Source of the DNA: Eutreptiella sp. 'Long Island Sound 2002'
Lineage: Eukaryota > Euglenozoa > Euglenophyceae > Eutreptiales > Eutreptiaceae
Direction of reading: 5' to 3'
NCBI GenBank assembly: GCA_964036045.1
Contig: OZ038382.1
Location: forward strand, 75,750,687-75,814,686
DNA length: 64,000 nucleotides
Shown here: piece by piece, positions 30,360 through 42,486 of the stretch
Layout of the letters: the number at the start of each line of letters is the position of its first letter
Position numbering within the stretch: the first letter of the stretch is position 1
Notes under the pieces: model-generated
Told to the model about the DNA's origin: nothing
Database searches by the model: none
The model's input: only the letters and a program-made list of their open reading frames with translations
Program-made: the position numbers and the translations under genes

Positions 30360-31289
30360 GAGCCCCCCCCCAAAAAAAAATCAAGGCGTAAAATGGTTGA
30401 CAAACACACAAGGCACCCCGTAGGGGTTAAAATTTTCCCAAGCGACGCCCGTAACCCCCCGCAAAAAGTGCATACTTTGGTTTAATCAATTAATTTTTGG
30501 CCAAAAATTAACTATATTGGATTTAATTTGGGTCTCTAGGGTATACCCTACCAAGTGGTGGTCGACCATCTTCTGGCGCCTATATGACTGACATATCATG
30601 TCTCGGTTCTTCCCACGATATGTAGTGATGCAATCGTTTCGCCCAAGTAAAAATGCCAGACCCAGGTGAGAGTCGCCTAGGGGGGAGGGGGGGCCATACT
30701 TCAAGGTGTGAGGAGTGGCTAGGGATGTATTTTGTCTTCCACCTACTCTGAGTTTCCAAATACGAGACAATTTATAGCACGTGACTCTGTGTATTGTACT
30801 ATTGTGTGGTGGTGTGAGACGAAAGGCGGCGCCACCAGTGTGTAGGGTGTAGGTAGTGAAGATCCATTGCAACATGCATACCTTCACGTGACTCACCTCA
30901 AGAGATATGGTGACATACGTGAGCATAGTAATGTCACAAAACCCATCCAGGGACACATGTACCTGTGCTATGAGCTGACCTTCACCTTCCATCAGTGATG
31001 TGGTTTAGCCGCAAATGCATTTGTGAGCAGTCTTGTGCTTGTACGCCTTATCAACCGCATAGTCATTTTATCACCTCGCAGACCGAAATACCAACCTAAC
31101 ATGTGCTACATACCACGAAGGACCTTGATACAAAATTTTTGGGGGCAAGTGGATCCGGACCTTCTCGTAGTACCACTTGGGGGGAGATCCATGATGGCCA
31201 AAAAACGCAGCTTGTTCTGGTATTGACGGCATGCTCCAAAACTCTTCACTACACACTTTGCATTCTATGACCATACGAAGGCACGCACT

Positions 31290-32550
31290 ATACCACATAC
31301 ACTACGTGATAGCATTTGTTGGGGAAGAAATGCCGGGGCCCCTACGAAACACTATCATGATAGCGTTTCGTTCTATCCATGCACGTGATCTAGCTCAGCC
31401 TTACAGCTATCTGGGTTGCACAATTTCTCAATAAAGAAACAGTATCACTGACCAGGGATGGCAAAATCCATATTCATGATAGGGTGGCATCAAGAGGGCT
31501 CAACAATTCAAATGAGATGCGAAATGTCACTTTGTTGAGTATGGTACCCCGCAGAACTAGAGGCGGAATGTCCACTATTGTGATTCCCCTAAATCCCCTG
31601 AATAACCCCGATCAACATCATGCAGAAAAAGCAACATTTATGGCAACATGGTGCAGCTTTCACAAATCCATGAACCATGCCGAGGAGCTCGAGCCAACTT
31701 GGCACAGGGAAGGTGGTAGGTTGCTCTACATGCATCACATGACACCGGTTTAAGAGCAATAGCGTCATATTTTTGGGGAATTGGCTCATCACACATGTAG
31801 CATACACCGCGTTCAGCCTTTGGCTTACATGGGGCTACCTTTGGTTCTTGGCACCTATGAAGGGGTTGGGCATGTCTATGAAGACTTGATTGTTGACCGC
31901 ACCCTCCTCCCTAGGTGGGGCCGCATAAGCCGCTTCACGGTATGCATCGTGGCCTTCTGCAAGTGAAGTAAACACATTCCCTCTTTTAGACAATTGGGTG
32001 GGAGGACACTCTTCATAATCATGCTCCTCATCATGGAAAGATGAATCCAGTCAAGTGTTCAACACATCAGCCGAGTGTGAGCTTAGTAAATTTTCATCAA
32101 AGATGGTAACTACACTTGCTTCTCTAGGTGCAAAATTTGGTGGTGAATTAGGTTCACCTTTCATTGGTGAAGCTTGCTTTGCCACTGGTTGACAAGGTTC
32201 TGCTTTCACTGGTGGTTTGGGGCAAGGCTCGGCTTTGATTTCGCTCTTGTCTTTAGGATTCTCCACATTGTACCCACTTAGCAACATGGCTGCTTGTGTT
32301 TTCACCTTTTTACCCTTTTGATGATACATCGCAAGGATTTGGGGTACAACACTTACATACTTCCTTCTTCGTCATTTTGTCAGTACACCAAAAGTGGATG
32401 AGGTAGCATTTCTTGGGGAACAAATGTCATCACCAATCAAGAAATACTATCATGAAATGCTACCAAGTAGCATTTCTTTTGGAAGAAGCGCCATTCGTCA
32501 CTAGGGTAGTTGACAGTGTTTCTTCATTGAGAAATTGTGAGACAGATAGC
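31290..32550. other. Insertion inside repeat X copy 1
   Basis: This sequence is missing from X copy 2 at about 38890-38915. Its edges carry related short inverted motifs, TAGCATTTGTTGGGGAAGAAATGCC at the left and TAGCATTTCTTGGGGAACAAATG with AAATACTATCATGAAATG at the right (32404-32480), suggesting a mobile insertion. It contains the broken minus-strand gene at 31835-32329. Confidence 0.5.
31835..32329 (-). pseudogene. Hydrophilic minus-strand protein, one nonsense stop
   Basis: From ATG 32329 the frame reads MYHQKGKKVKTQAAMLL, then a Lys/Pro/Glu-rich repeat-like part (KAEPCPKPPVKAEPCQPVAKQ), then SVVTIFDENLLSSHSADVLNT and a TGA at 32051-32053. The same frame continues with LDSSFHDEEHDYEECPPTQL and GNVFTSLAEGHDAYREAAY, stopping at 31835. 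About 164 codons in total. It is highly charged with no predicted membrane segment and no recognised domain. Being contained in the insertion within repeat X suggests it belongs to a mobile element. Confidence 0.45.
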
Positions 32551-33190
32551 GGATAAAAAACCACATAATACACATCGACGGGCAATAGTAGGTCTTCGTT
32601 TTGGTCGGGGGGCGGCCTCGTACCTCAAGGTTGTATTCACGCAGCACCACATTCCATAACGTCCATGATTGTAAAAATGAACTAGTTCGCCCAAATCAAG
32701 CGCACTCCCACGGCGCCACCGGGTCATTCGCAGCTAATTTTTTCTTTTGGGCGACCCTTGGTGCTGTCCGTAGGTGATGGTGCTCGAATTTGGGCCAGAG
32801 GAGCCACAGGCGTACCACTATCTTTGTCGGGAGATGACCCGTGTTTCGAAACTTCCGATTCTTCTCTAACTTGAACCCTTTGCCAAACAGCAAAATCGGA
32901 CCAGTTTTTCGAAATTCCAAATGCCATATGGATCGTTTTTCGGTGCCGTTCACAAAAATGTAGTCGAAATCGGATTTGGTGAAGTTTCATTTTTGGCGAT
33001 TTTTTAAAGGATCTCGCATTCTGACCGACGAAAAAAAGTGCCTTTTTTCTTACGTTGTAGGGCCCGCTGTGCAATTCACGAATGTGCCTTCGGTTCGTTC
33101 TAAAATGTGTGTGTGGCCCCCGGAGACATTTTTGCAAGTGCACTATTCGGCCGATTCGCTTCGGGAACCACGAGTACATTTCAGTGGACT

Positions 33191-34591
33191 ATATCGTTTT
33201 TGTTAGACAAGGTAATCAACACCATGGACAAAAAAAGGATGTACAAATCATAGTTCCTGTTGATTGGTGACACTCATGCTGTCAGACAACACTTTCCTTG
33301 CAAGGAACGATTTTGATGCACAGCATCTTCTTCAGCAACCATAACGACAATGTACGGCCACCACTACAGGCTGCTATACCTTCCCGCAGCAACCCCTTGT
33401 ACCTTTGTGGGATTGGTCACTACAAAAAAAATTCAACCTAAATGAGCATAATGTACATGAACGCAAATGTTTTCCCATTGTGCACAAGCAACAACAAAGG
33501 CAATTGGAAACAGACAAAGAAAAAAAAACATAAAAGAATCCATGGCATTAGTTTGCTGACCAAGCTTGGGAAGGATTCGCTATGCTCCTCCTACCCAAGC
33601 CTAGAAACACAGAAAGTGTCACAAATACCGGTTACCACAATTCTTCGGTAAACCTTGAAACCACCGATGCAAAACACTTGTACATTTCCTCTACCCAAGG
33701 ACCCAAAGAACAAACGTGACCTGCTATGCATATCCAAAGAAAACATCAATCATGTACGTACCATTGCTTGAAACGTAACAATGCAACAATGCTGGTTGTA
33801 GGAAGGTATTGGTTCTCTTGGCACATTTTTCTTGAAAATGGAAACCCAAAAATTCGACCCCGGAATGATTTTTTCCCAAGGAAAGCAAGGGCCGTTTCTT
33901 CTTGTCTCTAACAATTGTTGATTTCTTCGGTCTATTGCTCATTGGTTTTGTTTTCGAGCCCAACGGAACGCTAGTTGGTTAGGCCGTGGCTCGTTCCGGG
34001 TCTCGTGGTTATCGGCAAGCGACCGGCACCCACATGGGTGCAAAACCCCCAACTCACGAAACACCCTCATTGTAGAACCTCACCAACCAATCTGCTAGCC
34101 ATTCTAAAGTCTTTTGGTCCATTCTGCACAAACATATCCGTTTTACTTCGTCATGAAATCATACTTAAGCACAGGAATCCTTCGTCGAACAATCACCCCC
34201 AAAATTCCGAAAACGGTCGCCGGTTGTGACGTCAAAAAAGTACCTTTTTGCGTATTTTTTGCGCCCAACATTCGGAGCTGCCAAATAGTACCCCCCCCCC
34301 CCGTCATTGCCCCGGTGACCTAGATTAAAGTCAATATGGTTAATTTTACTTTTTAATATATGAACCCGTTAATATATTAATCTCGCAAATATTAAGAGGT
34401 TATAAAGCTCACTTTTTTTGATTGGGTCAATTGTACCCATTTTTCCATGCACATATGAGGACCCATGAGGGGTGTTACGTGGTATATTGTTGCACAACGG
34501 TATAGTAGAGAGGTTCCAATGTTGTGTTGGTGGGTGTCTTGGACACCCCCCCCCTCCGGTTGCCCGCATTCCCCCCCTACTCCACACCACC
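33191..34591. other. No recognised gene
   Basis: Includes possible repeat-X-like tails, a C13 run at 34291-34303, and an AT-rich island at 34325-34400. Short open frames lack protein-like features. Confidence 0.4.
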
Positions 34592-35519
34592 ATGTTCCCT
34601 TGTATAGCCCTTCTTATGCCTTTCTGTCGGGACACCCTTACCGAGCTTAACATGACGCTCGTGCGTTTGAGTGGGGCCAAGAGTTTGCGGAACCCTTTGG
34701 TCTCCCAACTCCTTGGTGAGTGGGTGGCTTCATCTCCCTTGGCCCGGGCCCGATGGTCCGAGGCCACGGAGGTTGGCTACCCCTCCCTTATCCGCGACAA
34801 GCAAAAGGAGGCGGTGAAGCAATATGCCTCCCACCTCTTCCCGGCCCCGGACCTCATCGGCCTCCTCATGGACTTGAACGTCCCCAAGCTTGGCTTCCGG
34901 CACGTGTCGGAGTATATGAGCCGCCGGGGGTCGGCCTACACGGCCGCAACGGGCCTCCCGTTCCCCCGCCCCATTCCCACTCGGGATACGTTCACGGACA
35001 CGTAGAAGGAGTTGGTCACCCCCCTTGACCTACGGCCACCCGTGTACGTCCCCGATCCCCCCGCGAGTGGGCGCTCTTGGCCGCTACCCTCATGGGCCCG
35101 GTGCGTTCAATCACGTCCATCGCTAGTGGACACCATCGATTGGACAAGGCCCCTCACCTTCATTGTGCGTGGGGATGCGCACCCGTGTGCCGGGGGTAGT
35201 TGGACCCAACTCTCCATTGGGCTCCTCAACCACGGCGCACGGGGCCGCACACCCGCGTACTTGTGGGTGATAGGGATGGCCCTGTGCGGGGACAAGGACA
35301 TGGCGGCACTAGCAACGATATGGGCCGATAACTTGAAGGTTTGTGGCCCATTCGTTGTTTGTTAATTTTTGCGTTAATTTCTGGAGATTAATATCTAGAT
35401 TTCGGTTAATATTAACGGTGACTAAAAAATTAACTTAATATTAATCTCGAAAAATTAACTCAAATATTAACACATGGTTTTTTTGGTTGCAGTCTATTGA
35501 TGACCGCAAGGGGTTCTAG
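34592..35519 (+). pseudogene. Two-exon transposon-type protein of unknown function
   Basis: Exon 1 is 34592-35338 and exon 2 starts at 35493. The intron (GTTTGT..TTGGTTGCAG, 154 nt) is very AT-rich and phase 0. The frame reads LVRLSGAKSLRNPLVSQLLGE, LLMDLNVPKLGFRHVSEYMS and, after a TAG at 35003-35005 in the same frame, DTIDWTRPLTFIVRGDAHP, WTQLSIGLLNHGARGRTPAY and LCGDKDMAALATIWADNLK. Exon 2 gives SIDDRKGF, a TAG at 35517-35519, then WATARVAGELANWDDHPLV and HRFIGASRWPIMGST to about 35665. The Trp/Asp-rich second half looks like a conserved enzyme-like core, but the family was not identified. Two nonsense stops mean it is dead unless TAG is read through. Confidence 0.5.
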
Positions 35520-35896
35520 TGGGCAACAGCTAGGGTGGCCGGTGAGCTAGCCAATTGGGATGACCACCCCCTAGTGCACCGCTTCATTGGCGCCTCTAGA
35601 TGGCCCATTATGGGCTCTACATACAAAGTATACAACGTCAATGCACCTTTTCTTGTATGGAATGGAAAGAAACACGCACGCACGCACACACACACACACA
35701 CACAAACAATGAGGTCGGCACCCCCCCCACACACACACCCAACCCCTCCCACACACATCCCTCCTTGCTCCTTCCTCTCTCCTCCCCTTGCCCTTGCGCT
35801 TAAGATTTGAGAGGGTATTCCCTTTGTTTCTACAGATTTCAGTTTCAACATCAAGCAGTGGACATTGAACAAAGCGAAGAAGGTTGTAGGTATGTT

Positions 35897-35929
<33 letters not shown>

Positions 35930-36509
35930 TCATTGTGGTTAGGTTGCAGGTTGTAGAATGCCCCAAAGCAGATAAAGGGGCTGCTTCAGGTTTCATTGAG
36001 GTTTCATTGGCAATGCCACCCTCCCTCCTCTTGGTATTGTGGTGTGTGGGGGTGGGCTGTGGTGTGTGGAGGTGTGGTGTGTGGGGTTGTGGGGTGTGGG
36101 GGTGTGGGTTTTGGGGCTGTGGTGTGTGGAGGTGTGATGTTTGGGGCTGTGGGGTGTGGGGCTGTGCCGCCCCCCCCGAAAAGCACAATCAAATTTGTGT
36201 CTAAGCCCCGCAGTATGCAACCCCCCCACACCCCTAAAGCCCCACCCCCGGAAGTCTCCCGCCCCCCCGGGTGCCTGAAATGGTGAGGCCCAACAAGTAC
36301 GCATGCCCCGTGGTGTGTGTGGTTGTGTGTTATGCACCTTTTTTCACGTTAAATTTTGCGTCGCTTTCGTTAATTTTTCGAGATTCATATTAACGCTCGC
36401 GTGGATTAATAATTAATGTATTAATTAATTTTTGGCTCGATAATATTAATTTCCAGAAATTAGCTCAGGGGGTCGAAATTTAACTTTTGGTTTTTTGTGT
36501 TTTTTTCGG

Positions 36510-37165
36510 ACTGCACACCCCCAACATCCCACAGCCCCACACCACAAACCCCAAACCCCCACAGCGGCACCCCCCACAGCCCCAAGCACCGCAGCCCCGA
36601 AGGGCACCGTGCCCGGTATACCATTACCCCACAGCCCAGCAACCCACAGCCCCACACCCCACAGCCCCAAGCACCACAATCCAAATTGTCACAGCACGGC
36701 ACGCCACAGCCCCACACCCTCCAACCCAACAAACCATAGCCCAACACACCACAGCACCCCACTCCTGCCCCACTGCCCCACACAGCAAAACTGCACGCAC
36801 AGCCCCATGCACCACAGCTCTGCACACCACAGCCCCAAACGCACCGCCTTACATCCCACAGCCCCACACCAGGCAGCTCCACACCCCACAGGCCCACACC
36901 CCACAGGCCCACACCCCACGGGCCCAAGCAGCACAGCCCCAAACATGCCACAGGCCCACACCCTGCAACCCAACACCCCACAGCCCTACACCCCACAGGG
37001 CCACACCCCACAGCCCACACGCCACAGCCCCACACACCACAACCCCACACGCCACGGCCCCACACACCCCAGCCCTGTACACTACATCGCCACACCCCAC
37101 AACCCCACACACCCTAGCCGGACACCCCAAAGGCCCACACACTACAAGCGCACACACCAAAGCCC
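36510..37165. repeat. CCCCACA-type minisatellite
   Basis: About 650 bp of irregular 9-12 bp units such as CACAGCCCCACACCC. A G-rich relative lies at 36040-36170 (GTGTGGGGCTGTG) and another C-rich block at 37350-37745. Long open frames on both strands here simply translate the repeat. Confidence 0.85.
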
Positions 37166-37862
37166 CACATTGCCCCCCTTGTTTCCGTTTGATTTTTAGA
37201 CCGCCGGTGTTAAATTCTGGAGATTAATATTTAATTTTTGGACCGGCGTTCCAAATATCAAAAATTAACCGATAATATTATCTTACCAGAAATTAAAAAG
37301 TCGTCCCAAAAATTAATTATCCCCCCCAGTCCCTCGTGCACTGATTTTCTGCACCCACAATGCACCACAACCCACCACAAGGCTGCAATGCACCCCCACA
37401 GCACCCCCCCCCCCCCCCCATGCAACAGCCCCAAACACCACAGCACCTGACACCAAACCCCACACATGTCCACCACACACCCATATACCACAGCCGTACC
37501 CACCACAACCCCACACCACAACCCCACAGACCACAACCCTAGAAACCTCAGCCCCACACACCAGAATCCTAGAAACCACTCCCCCACACAGCACAGCCCC
37601 AAACATCACACCCCCACACACCACAGCCCTAGAAACCACACCGAGACGAACCATAGGCCCACACACCACAGCCCCACGAACCCACACACCCACACACCAC
37701 AGCCCTAGGAACCATAACCCTAGACCCCATAGCCCCAAACATCACACACCACAATACAAAAGGGGGGGGGGGTGGCATTGCCAATGAAACCTGAACTAGC
37801 CCCTTTATCTCCTTTGGGGCATACTACAACCTAGAAACTAGCCACAATGGACACACGTGCAT

Positions 37863-37863
<1 letters not shown>

Positions 37864-37905
<42 letters not shown>
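37864..37905. repeat. (CA)n microsatellite
   Basis: About 21 uninterrupted CA units inside the right arm of the foldback element. Its counterpart in the left arm is the (TG)n at about 35904-35929. Confidence 0.9.
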
Positions 37906-37907
<2 letters not shown>

Positions 37908-38084
37908 TACCTACAACCTTTTTCTCCTTGCTAAATTTTCAACGAAATCTTTTCTTCAAAAAGATAACCTGTGGAAAGAAAGGGCATACCCTCCCAAACC
38001 TTAGGCGCAAGGGCAACGGGAGGAGAGAGGAAGGAGCAAGGAGGTGTGTGTGGCAGAGGTTGGGTGTGTGGGGGTGCCAATATC

Positions 38085-38088
<4 letters not shown>

Positions 38089-38145
<57 letters not shown>
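38089..38145. repeat. (TG)n microsatellite
   Basis: About 27 uninterrupted TG units at the outer end of the right foldback arm. It pairs with the shorter (CA)n in the left arm. Confidence 0.9.
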
Positions 38146-38147
<2 letters not shown>

Positions 38148-38389
38148 AAAAAGGGGAAGGGGCGATATCCATTTTGGTAAGGCACAACAATTCTGCATGC
38201 CCTCTAGCATGTTTGGCTTGTTGTTGTGCATTTTTATGGAGGGTTAATATTTGGAGAATAGGGTTAATATTTGTGAGATTAATATTAATGTTGGCGACTC
38301 ATTAATTTTTAACTTTTCAAATATTAATCCAAAAATTAAAAACAAAAATTAAAGCCGAGAGCCGTTTTAACATTTTGAAACAACCACAT

Positions 38390-39470
38390 GGGTAGGACCC
38401 CCCCACCAACCCCCGGGGGAAAATGACACCCAAGCCCGTAAGGCAACCCATGGGGGTCATAATTTTCACGGCAAACCCCCTAACCCCCCTTAAAAGAATG
38501 CAAACTTGAGATTAACGTCTTAATTTTTGGCCAGATATTAACTATATTGGGTTTAATCTAGGTCACTAGGGGGTCTTCTACATCCTCCAAGGATCGTAAT
38601 GAGCTACTTTTTAGGGCCTAACTCCACGGTATGTCCGAATGCTGCCCAAAATACGCGACTGCACAACTTGAAAAGACTGTGAAATGTCACACCTCCGACA
38701 CATAGAATAGCTGCATTTTATAACCTTGCGGACCAAAATACCAACCCAACACGTGCTACGCACCACTAAGGACCTTGATAAGAAGGGTTTGAAAGTAGGT
38801 GGATCCGGGGCTCCTCGCAGTACTACTCGGGGGGAGACCCATGATGGCCAAAAAACGCAACCTGTTCGGGTTCTGACAGCATGCTCCGTTCTACGACCAT
38901 ACGAAGGCACACTCAAAACCACATAGTACAGATCGAGGGGCCACAGTAGGGCTTCGATTTGGTCGGGGGGTGGCCTCATACCTCAAGGTTGTATTCGTGC
39001 AGCGCCAAGTTCCTAACCGTCCACGATTGAAAAAACGCACTTTTTCGCTGAAATTGGCCCCACTCAAACAGCCGTATCTCGGCGCAACCGGGTCGTTCGG
39101 AGCATAATTTTTTTTCCGCGGGTGATGGATATTGAATCTAGGCCAGAGGAGTCTTAGACGCGGCGCTATTCTTGTCGCCAGATGACCCCCGTTTCGAAAA
39201 TTCCGATTCTCCCCCAACTTGAACCCTTCGCCAAACTGCGAAATCGGATCGGTTTTTCGAAATTCCAAATGCCATATGGATCGTTTTTCGATGCCATTCA
39301 CAAAAATGCCATCGTCATCGGATTTGGTGAAGTTTCATTTTTGGCGATTTTTAAACGGATCTCTGCATTCTGGCCAAGAAAAAAAAGCCCAACTATAGGA
39401 TTGTACGGACCAACCTACCATTCACGAATGTGCCTTCAGTTCGTTCTAAAATGTGTGCGTTGCCAACAGT
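38390..39470 (+). repeat. Long dispersed repeat X, copy 2
   Basis: Compact copy of repeat X without the extra sequence present in copy 1. Order of shared anchors is TTAACTATATTGG (about 38541), AAGGACCTTGATA (about 38768), GATGGCCAAAAAACGCA (about 38843), TTGTATTC (about 38987) and AAATGCCATATGGATCG (about 39265). Substitution differences are numerous, so the copies are old or were derived from different sources. Confidence 0.75.
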
Positions 39471-39499
39471 ATGAGAGCCCTAATCCAGCGGGATTCTCA

Positions 39500-40364
39500 C
39501 AGTAATTCAGCCTTATAGCTGAACGTCGCTGTCGGCAGCGGGGCCCCTCCCCCGCTGCCGGACAGTGAACGGCGGGCCTTACAGGCCCAGCGGCAGCAAA
39601 CGGCGGGCCTTACGGCCTAACGGCATCAAATTGGTAACCAATTGGTAAATTGGTAAATTGGTAAAACCTTTTGTTTCTTCCACATGCCTTTTGTATACTC
39701 AATGGGGATGGGTCAAGTCACGGTACGTCATGGTAGTGACCACCGAAGGACTATTTTTTACAACAACAACAATTTGTGTGCATTGGTCTAATGGCTCTTG
39801 CATGTTACACCACATCACGGGTTGGGGTCTAGACTACTTATTTGAAGAACAACAATGTGTGTGCTTTGATGATATTGACGATATTGATGATTTGGATGCA
39901 CCACCCGTTGGCTCCAGCTCTAGCTCTAGCTCTAGCTCTAACTTGGCCCGGGAACAACTTTAGGACCAAAGGCAGGTACAAACCACGAAGAAGAAGAGCA
40001 TGATTCATGTGATGAGTTTGACAACCCCAGTTGGTTGCATGAATATATTATGGCCCAAAGCCGCAAGACTCGTAGCAATGCTTCTATTTTGTTGCCGCAC
40101 ATGCAGTAAGTCAAAACAAGCCGTCAACACAAGAACCAGAGTTGCAGTTGCTTGCTCCTGTGCATTGTTACATGCCCCATGGCCCTAAGGGAGACCACAA
40201 TCTTTTTCGGCTGCTCGGCCATGGTACGTCACGGTACGTCAGGGTAGATTGACCGCCTCCAATTTTCAATAATCGCACATTAGTTTGTGCAATGTGTGTG
40301 CACTTTGCAACCCCAGGTTCTTGAGCCCCTAGGAGTGTCTTTGTTAGCCCCAACGGTTGTCCAT
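39500..40364 (+). other. Short repeats and a weak coding-like frame
   Basis: 39545-39660 has two GGCGGGCCTTACGGCC-type units and several AATTGGTAA units. A plus frame from about 39790 contains DDIDDIDDLDAPP and a nine-Ser run from CTCTAG repeats (to 39963). A shifted frame follows with HEEEEHDSCDEFDNPSWLHEY to about 40110. These acidic, low-complexity pieces may be one frame-shifted exon. No gene was called. Confidence 0.3.
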
Positions 40365-40535
40365 GTATCCGGATGGGTGGTCCGGAAAAACCGCAGATCA
40401 TTTTGCTAGGCAGTGGGGAGGATGGGGGGGCTTATGCGGTAGGGTGATCTGTGATCCATGGATTATTCTATGGGGGAGAGGAGGGGGGGGGGGTAATGGA
40501 CGCCCGCGGATCAGTGATCCGCGGACTACCTACTG
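40365..40535 (+). repeat. Dispersed GATC-rich repeat, copy 2
   Basis: Matches 2440-2600 in orientation and order (GGTCCGGAAAA, GTGATCCATGGATTATTCTA, poly-G, CCCGCGGATCAGTGATCCGCGGAC). The end of this copy forms a better hairpin (GCGGATCAGTGATCCGC) than copy 1. Confidence 0.65.
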
Positions 40536-40574
40536 TGCTTGGTGGTGCGCACCACATGAATCGCCCGACCAAAC

Positions 40575-42180
40575 ATGGATAAGCTTTGCATCGTTTTACG
40601 TGATAGGACTTTTGAGTTTCATCCGCACTGGCCTCCCTTGTTGAAATTTGTGTACGGTTCAGCCCTCATCCGGATCACCAAGAGTGCGATATGGCAGCCG
40701 GAGTATAGGTGTGTTTGCACCACACTGCCATTGCACGGAACGCAAATGTGCGGTTGGTGGACGTTCGGTTTGACGGGGGTATGTGTGCTAATAGTAAGCC
40801 GTGCCAGAGTGCCGTGCTATGGCCTTGTCTTTGTCGACCATGGTGGGCCGCCATATTTGCAAGGCGCTCTGTGGATGCACATAGCAGCAGCACTTGTAGC
40901 ACTAGGTCAACAGGACAACATGCTGCAGCGGTAGCAGCGACGGTGGAATGCATGGTGGCAACTCAAGTTTGGGTCTAGGTTGCCCACGAAGCACGCGTGA
41001 CCAACCGCGGCAACAACAAGACGCACCACTACCATTATTACCGATGCTACACGCCCGCATTACCAATTGGTGTTGTTGTGTGGCTGCTAACTACGGTTTT
41101 GTTGTTGTCACCCTCATCGGCTCCCCTGGTGTGAGCAAGCATCCATAGTTCCGGCCACACCCACATCCAACCCAAGATAGGACCAGTACATCATCGTACA
41201 GTACAACAGCCCCACCTCAACAGGTGCGACCTGCCGCAGGATGCCCCACGACTTGCCTCAGAATGGCCAGACTGTGGCGCCTTTTGCATTGGGGCCCCAG
41301 CAGTACATAGATGATGGCATCAGAGACCGATCCGGAGGGTGCCCTAACCCCTGTCTATCCCTCGCGCAAACACTTGGCTTCTCAGGGGAACGTATGAGGC
41401 GATTTGGAAGGAATGGCTTGTGAATCGGACTGTCACGCTACGAGACGTAGATGATTGGAGTAAGGCATGTGAATTGATTGCCGATTCTATTCTCATTGCT
41501 CTTGATGCTTGTGGCAGACACCAATGAAACACGCCGCCAAACCATTTGCTCCACTACCACGCTGTACGCCCCACAAGTACACTCACTGCAACATCGTCTG
41601 CGTGTTTTGTACACGGGGTGGCGGTGGCTGTGTCGTCGGTGAAAGTACGTTGTGTGGCAAGTATTGTGGCCTTTGGTTGTCGGCACACGTGGCATTGGAT
41701 CGTGTGATTGGCGTTAGTGTTTGTCCACTCGCCTCCAAAGCCTGAGCGGGGCCGACATCCTGTTGTGGGTGTAAAGACACAGCGCGTTTCTTTGTCTTTG
41801 TAGGATTTTGCGACTTGGTACAGTGTTGGCCGCAGAAATTGTCAGCACTATGCAGTGCACATGATCAAGCGATTAACAGGTCGAGACTCCACGAACTCCC
41901 TTTGCTCGGTGTGCTCTGCAAAGCATCAACCAAAATCTATGATTTCTCCGCCTGTGCACTTTTACGGATCTATGGGCTGTGCGGTAGTGCGACACGGGCA
42001 CATTGTGGCCGATTTTGCTACTAGATGGTGCGTGATTGAGGGAGAGAGGGATAGTGCGAAGCTTCGATGCAGGGTCAGAGGTTTTTCGTCTGCCGCACGC
42101 AGCAAAAGTCGGGCCAAGGGTCCCATTTTGTCTTTGGGGGTTTGTGTCCCCATGGCCGACTGGCTGCTGTCCCTTGGAGT
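40575..42180 (+). pseudogene. Scattered exon-like segments, unknown product
   Basis: Protein-like pieces in one strand include MDKLCIVLRDRTFEFHPHWP to SAIWQPEY (40575-40711); ANTWLLRGTYEAIWKEWLVN and LRDVDDWSKACELIADSILI (about 41365-41517); a Cys-rich piece CVFCTRGGGGC to CGKYCGLW (about 41600-41680); and SLCSVCSAKHQPKSM to FATRWCVIEGERD (41895-42060), ending at GTGAGTACG, a good donor, at 42181. Frames differ between pieces and no complete splice set could be built. The paired CxxC-like motifs may bind zinc. A decayed gene of an element or host is possible. Confidence 0.35.
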
Positions 42181-42486
42181 GTGAGTACGTTGGGCATCGC
42201 AACGGTGCTCACATTCTCTTTTGGCTTTTTTTGAAATTGTACGGGGCTGTGTTTTGGTGCCATCCCACACATCCCACGGTTTTGCACTACAAACATCTTC
42301 GGATGATTGGATGTATGTTGTTGTGAGTTCTCTGTTGTACAATTGTGTTTTTGGGTGGCTGGCTGAACGGTGGGCATAGAGTTCCCACACTCGGTTCCCA
42401 TGTTGCATTCCTTCGACAACATGGTGTGCCTCAAAGTGTACGTTCAGGTTGCTGAGAAGGATACTCAGGCCGGGTTGGTATAGGGC

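Larger units (their letters stand above)
30360..33190 (+). repeat. Long dispersed repeat X, copy 1 (with insertion)
   Basis: Blocks at 30360-30540, 31075-31230 and 32555-33190 match 38390-38570, 38725-38885 and 38910-39470 in the same order and orientation. Shared anchors include TTAACTATATTGG, AAGGACCTTGATA, GATGGCCAAAAAACGCA, ACCTCAAGGTTGTATTC and TTCGAAATTCCAAATGCCATATGGATCG. Copy 1 is longer, chiefly because of extra sequence at about 30545-31070 and 31290-32550. No conserved protein was seen. A non-autonomous or badly decayed transposon is likely. Confidence 0.75.
35683..38145. mobile_element. Foldback element with long inverted arms
   Basis: Left arm 35683-36035 and right arm about 37770-38145 are inverted copies. 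The (CA)n at 35686-35703 faces the (TG)n at 38089-38145. The CTCCTTGCTCCTTCCTCTCTCCTCC tract faces its complement at about 38020-38045. CATTGTGGTTAGGTTGCAGGTTGTAGAATGCCCCAAAG at 35932-35970 faces its complement at 37805-37850. The centre (36040-37745) consists largely of GTGTGG/CCACAC minisatellite and two AT-rich islands. No transposase was seen, so this is a non-autonomous foldback structure. Confidence 0.75.

Noticed and set aside
36460-37738. Long open frames of Gly/Cys/Val/Trp or Pro/His/Thr repeats on both strands
   Set aside because: They are direct translations of the CCCCACA minisatellite in several frames at once.
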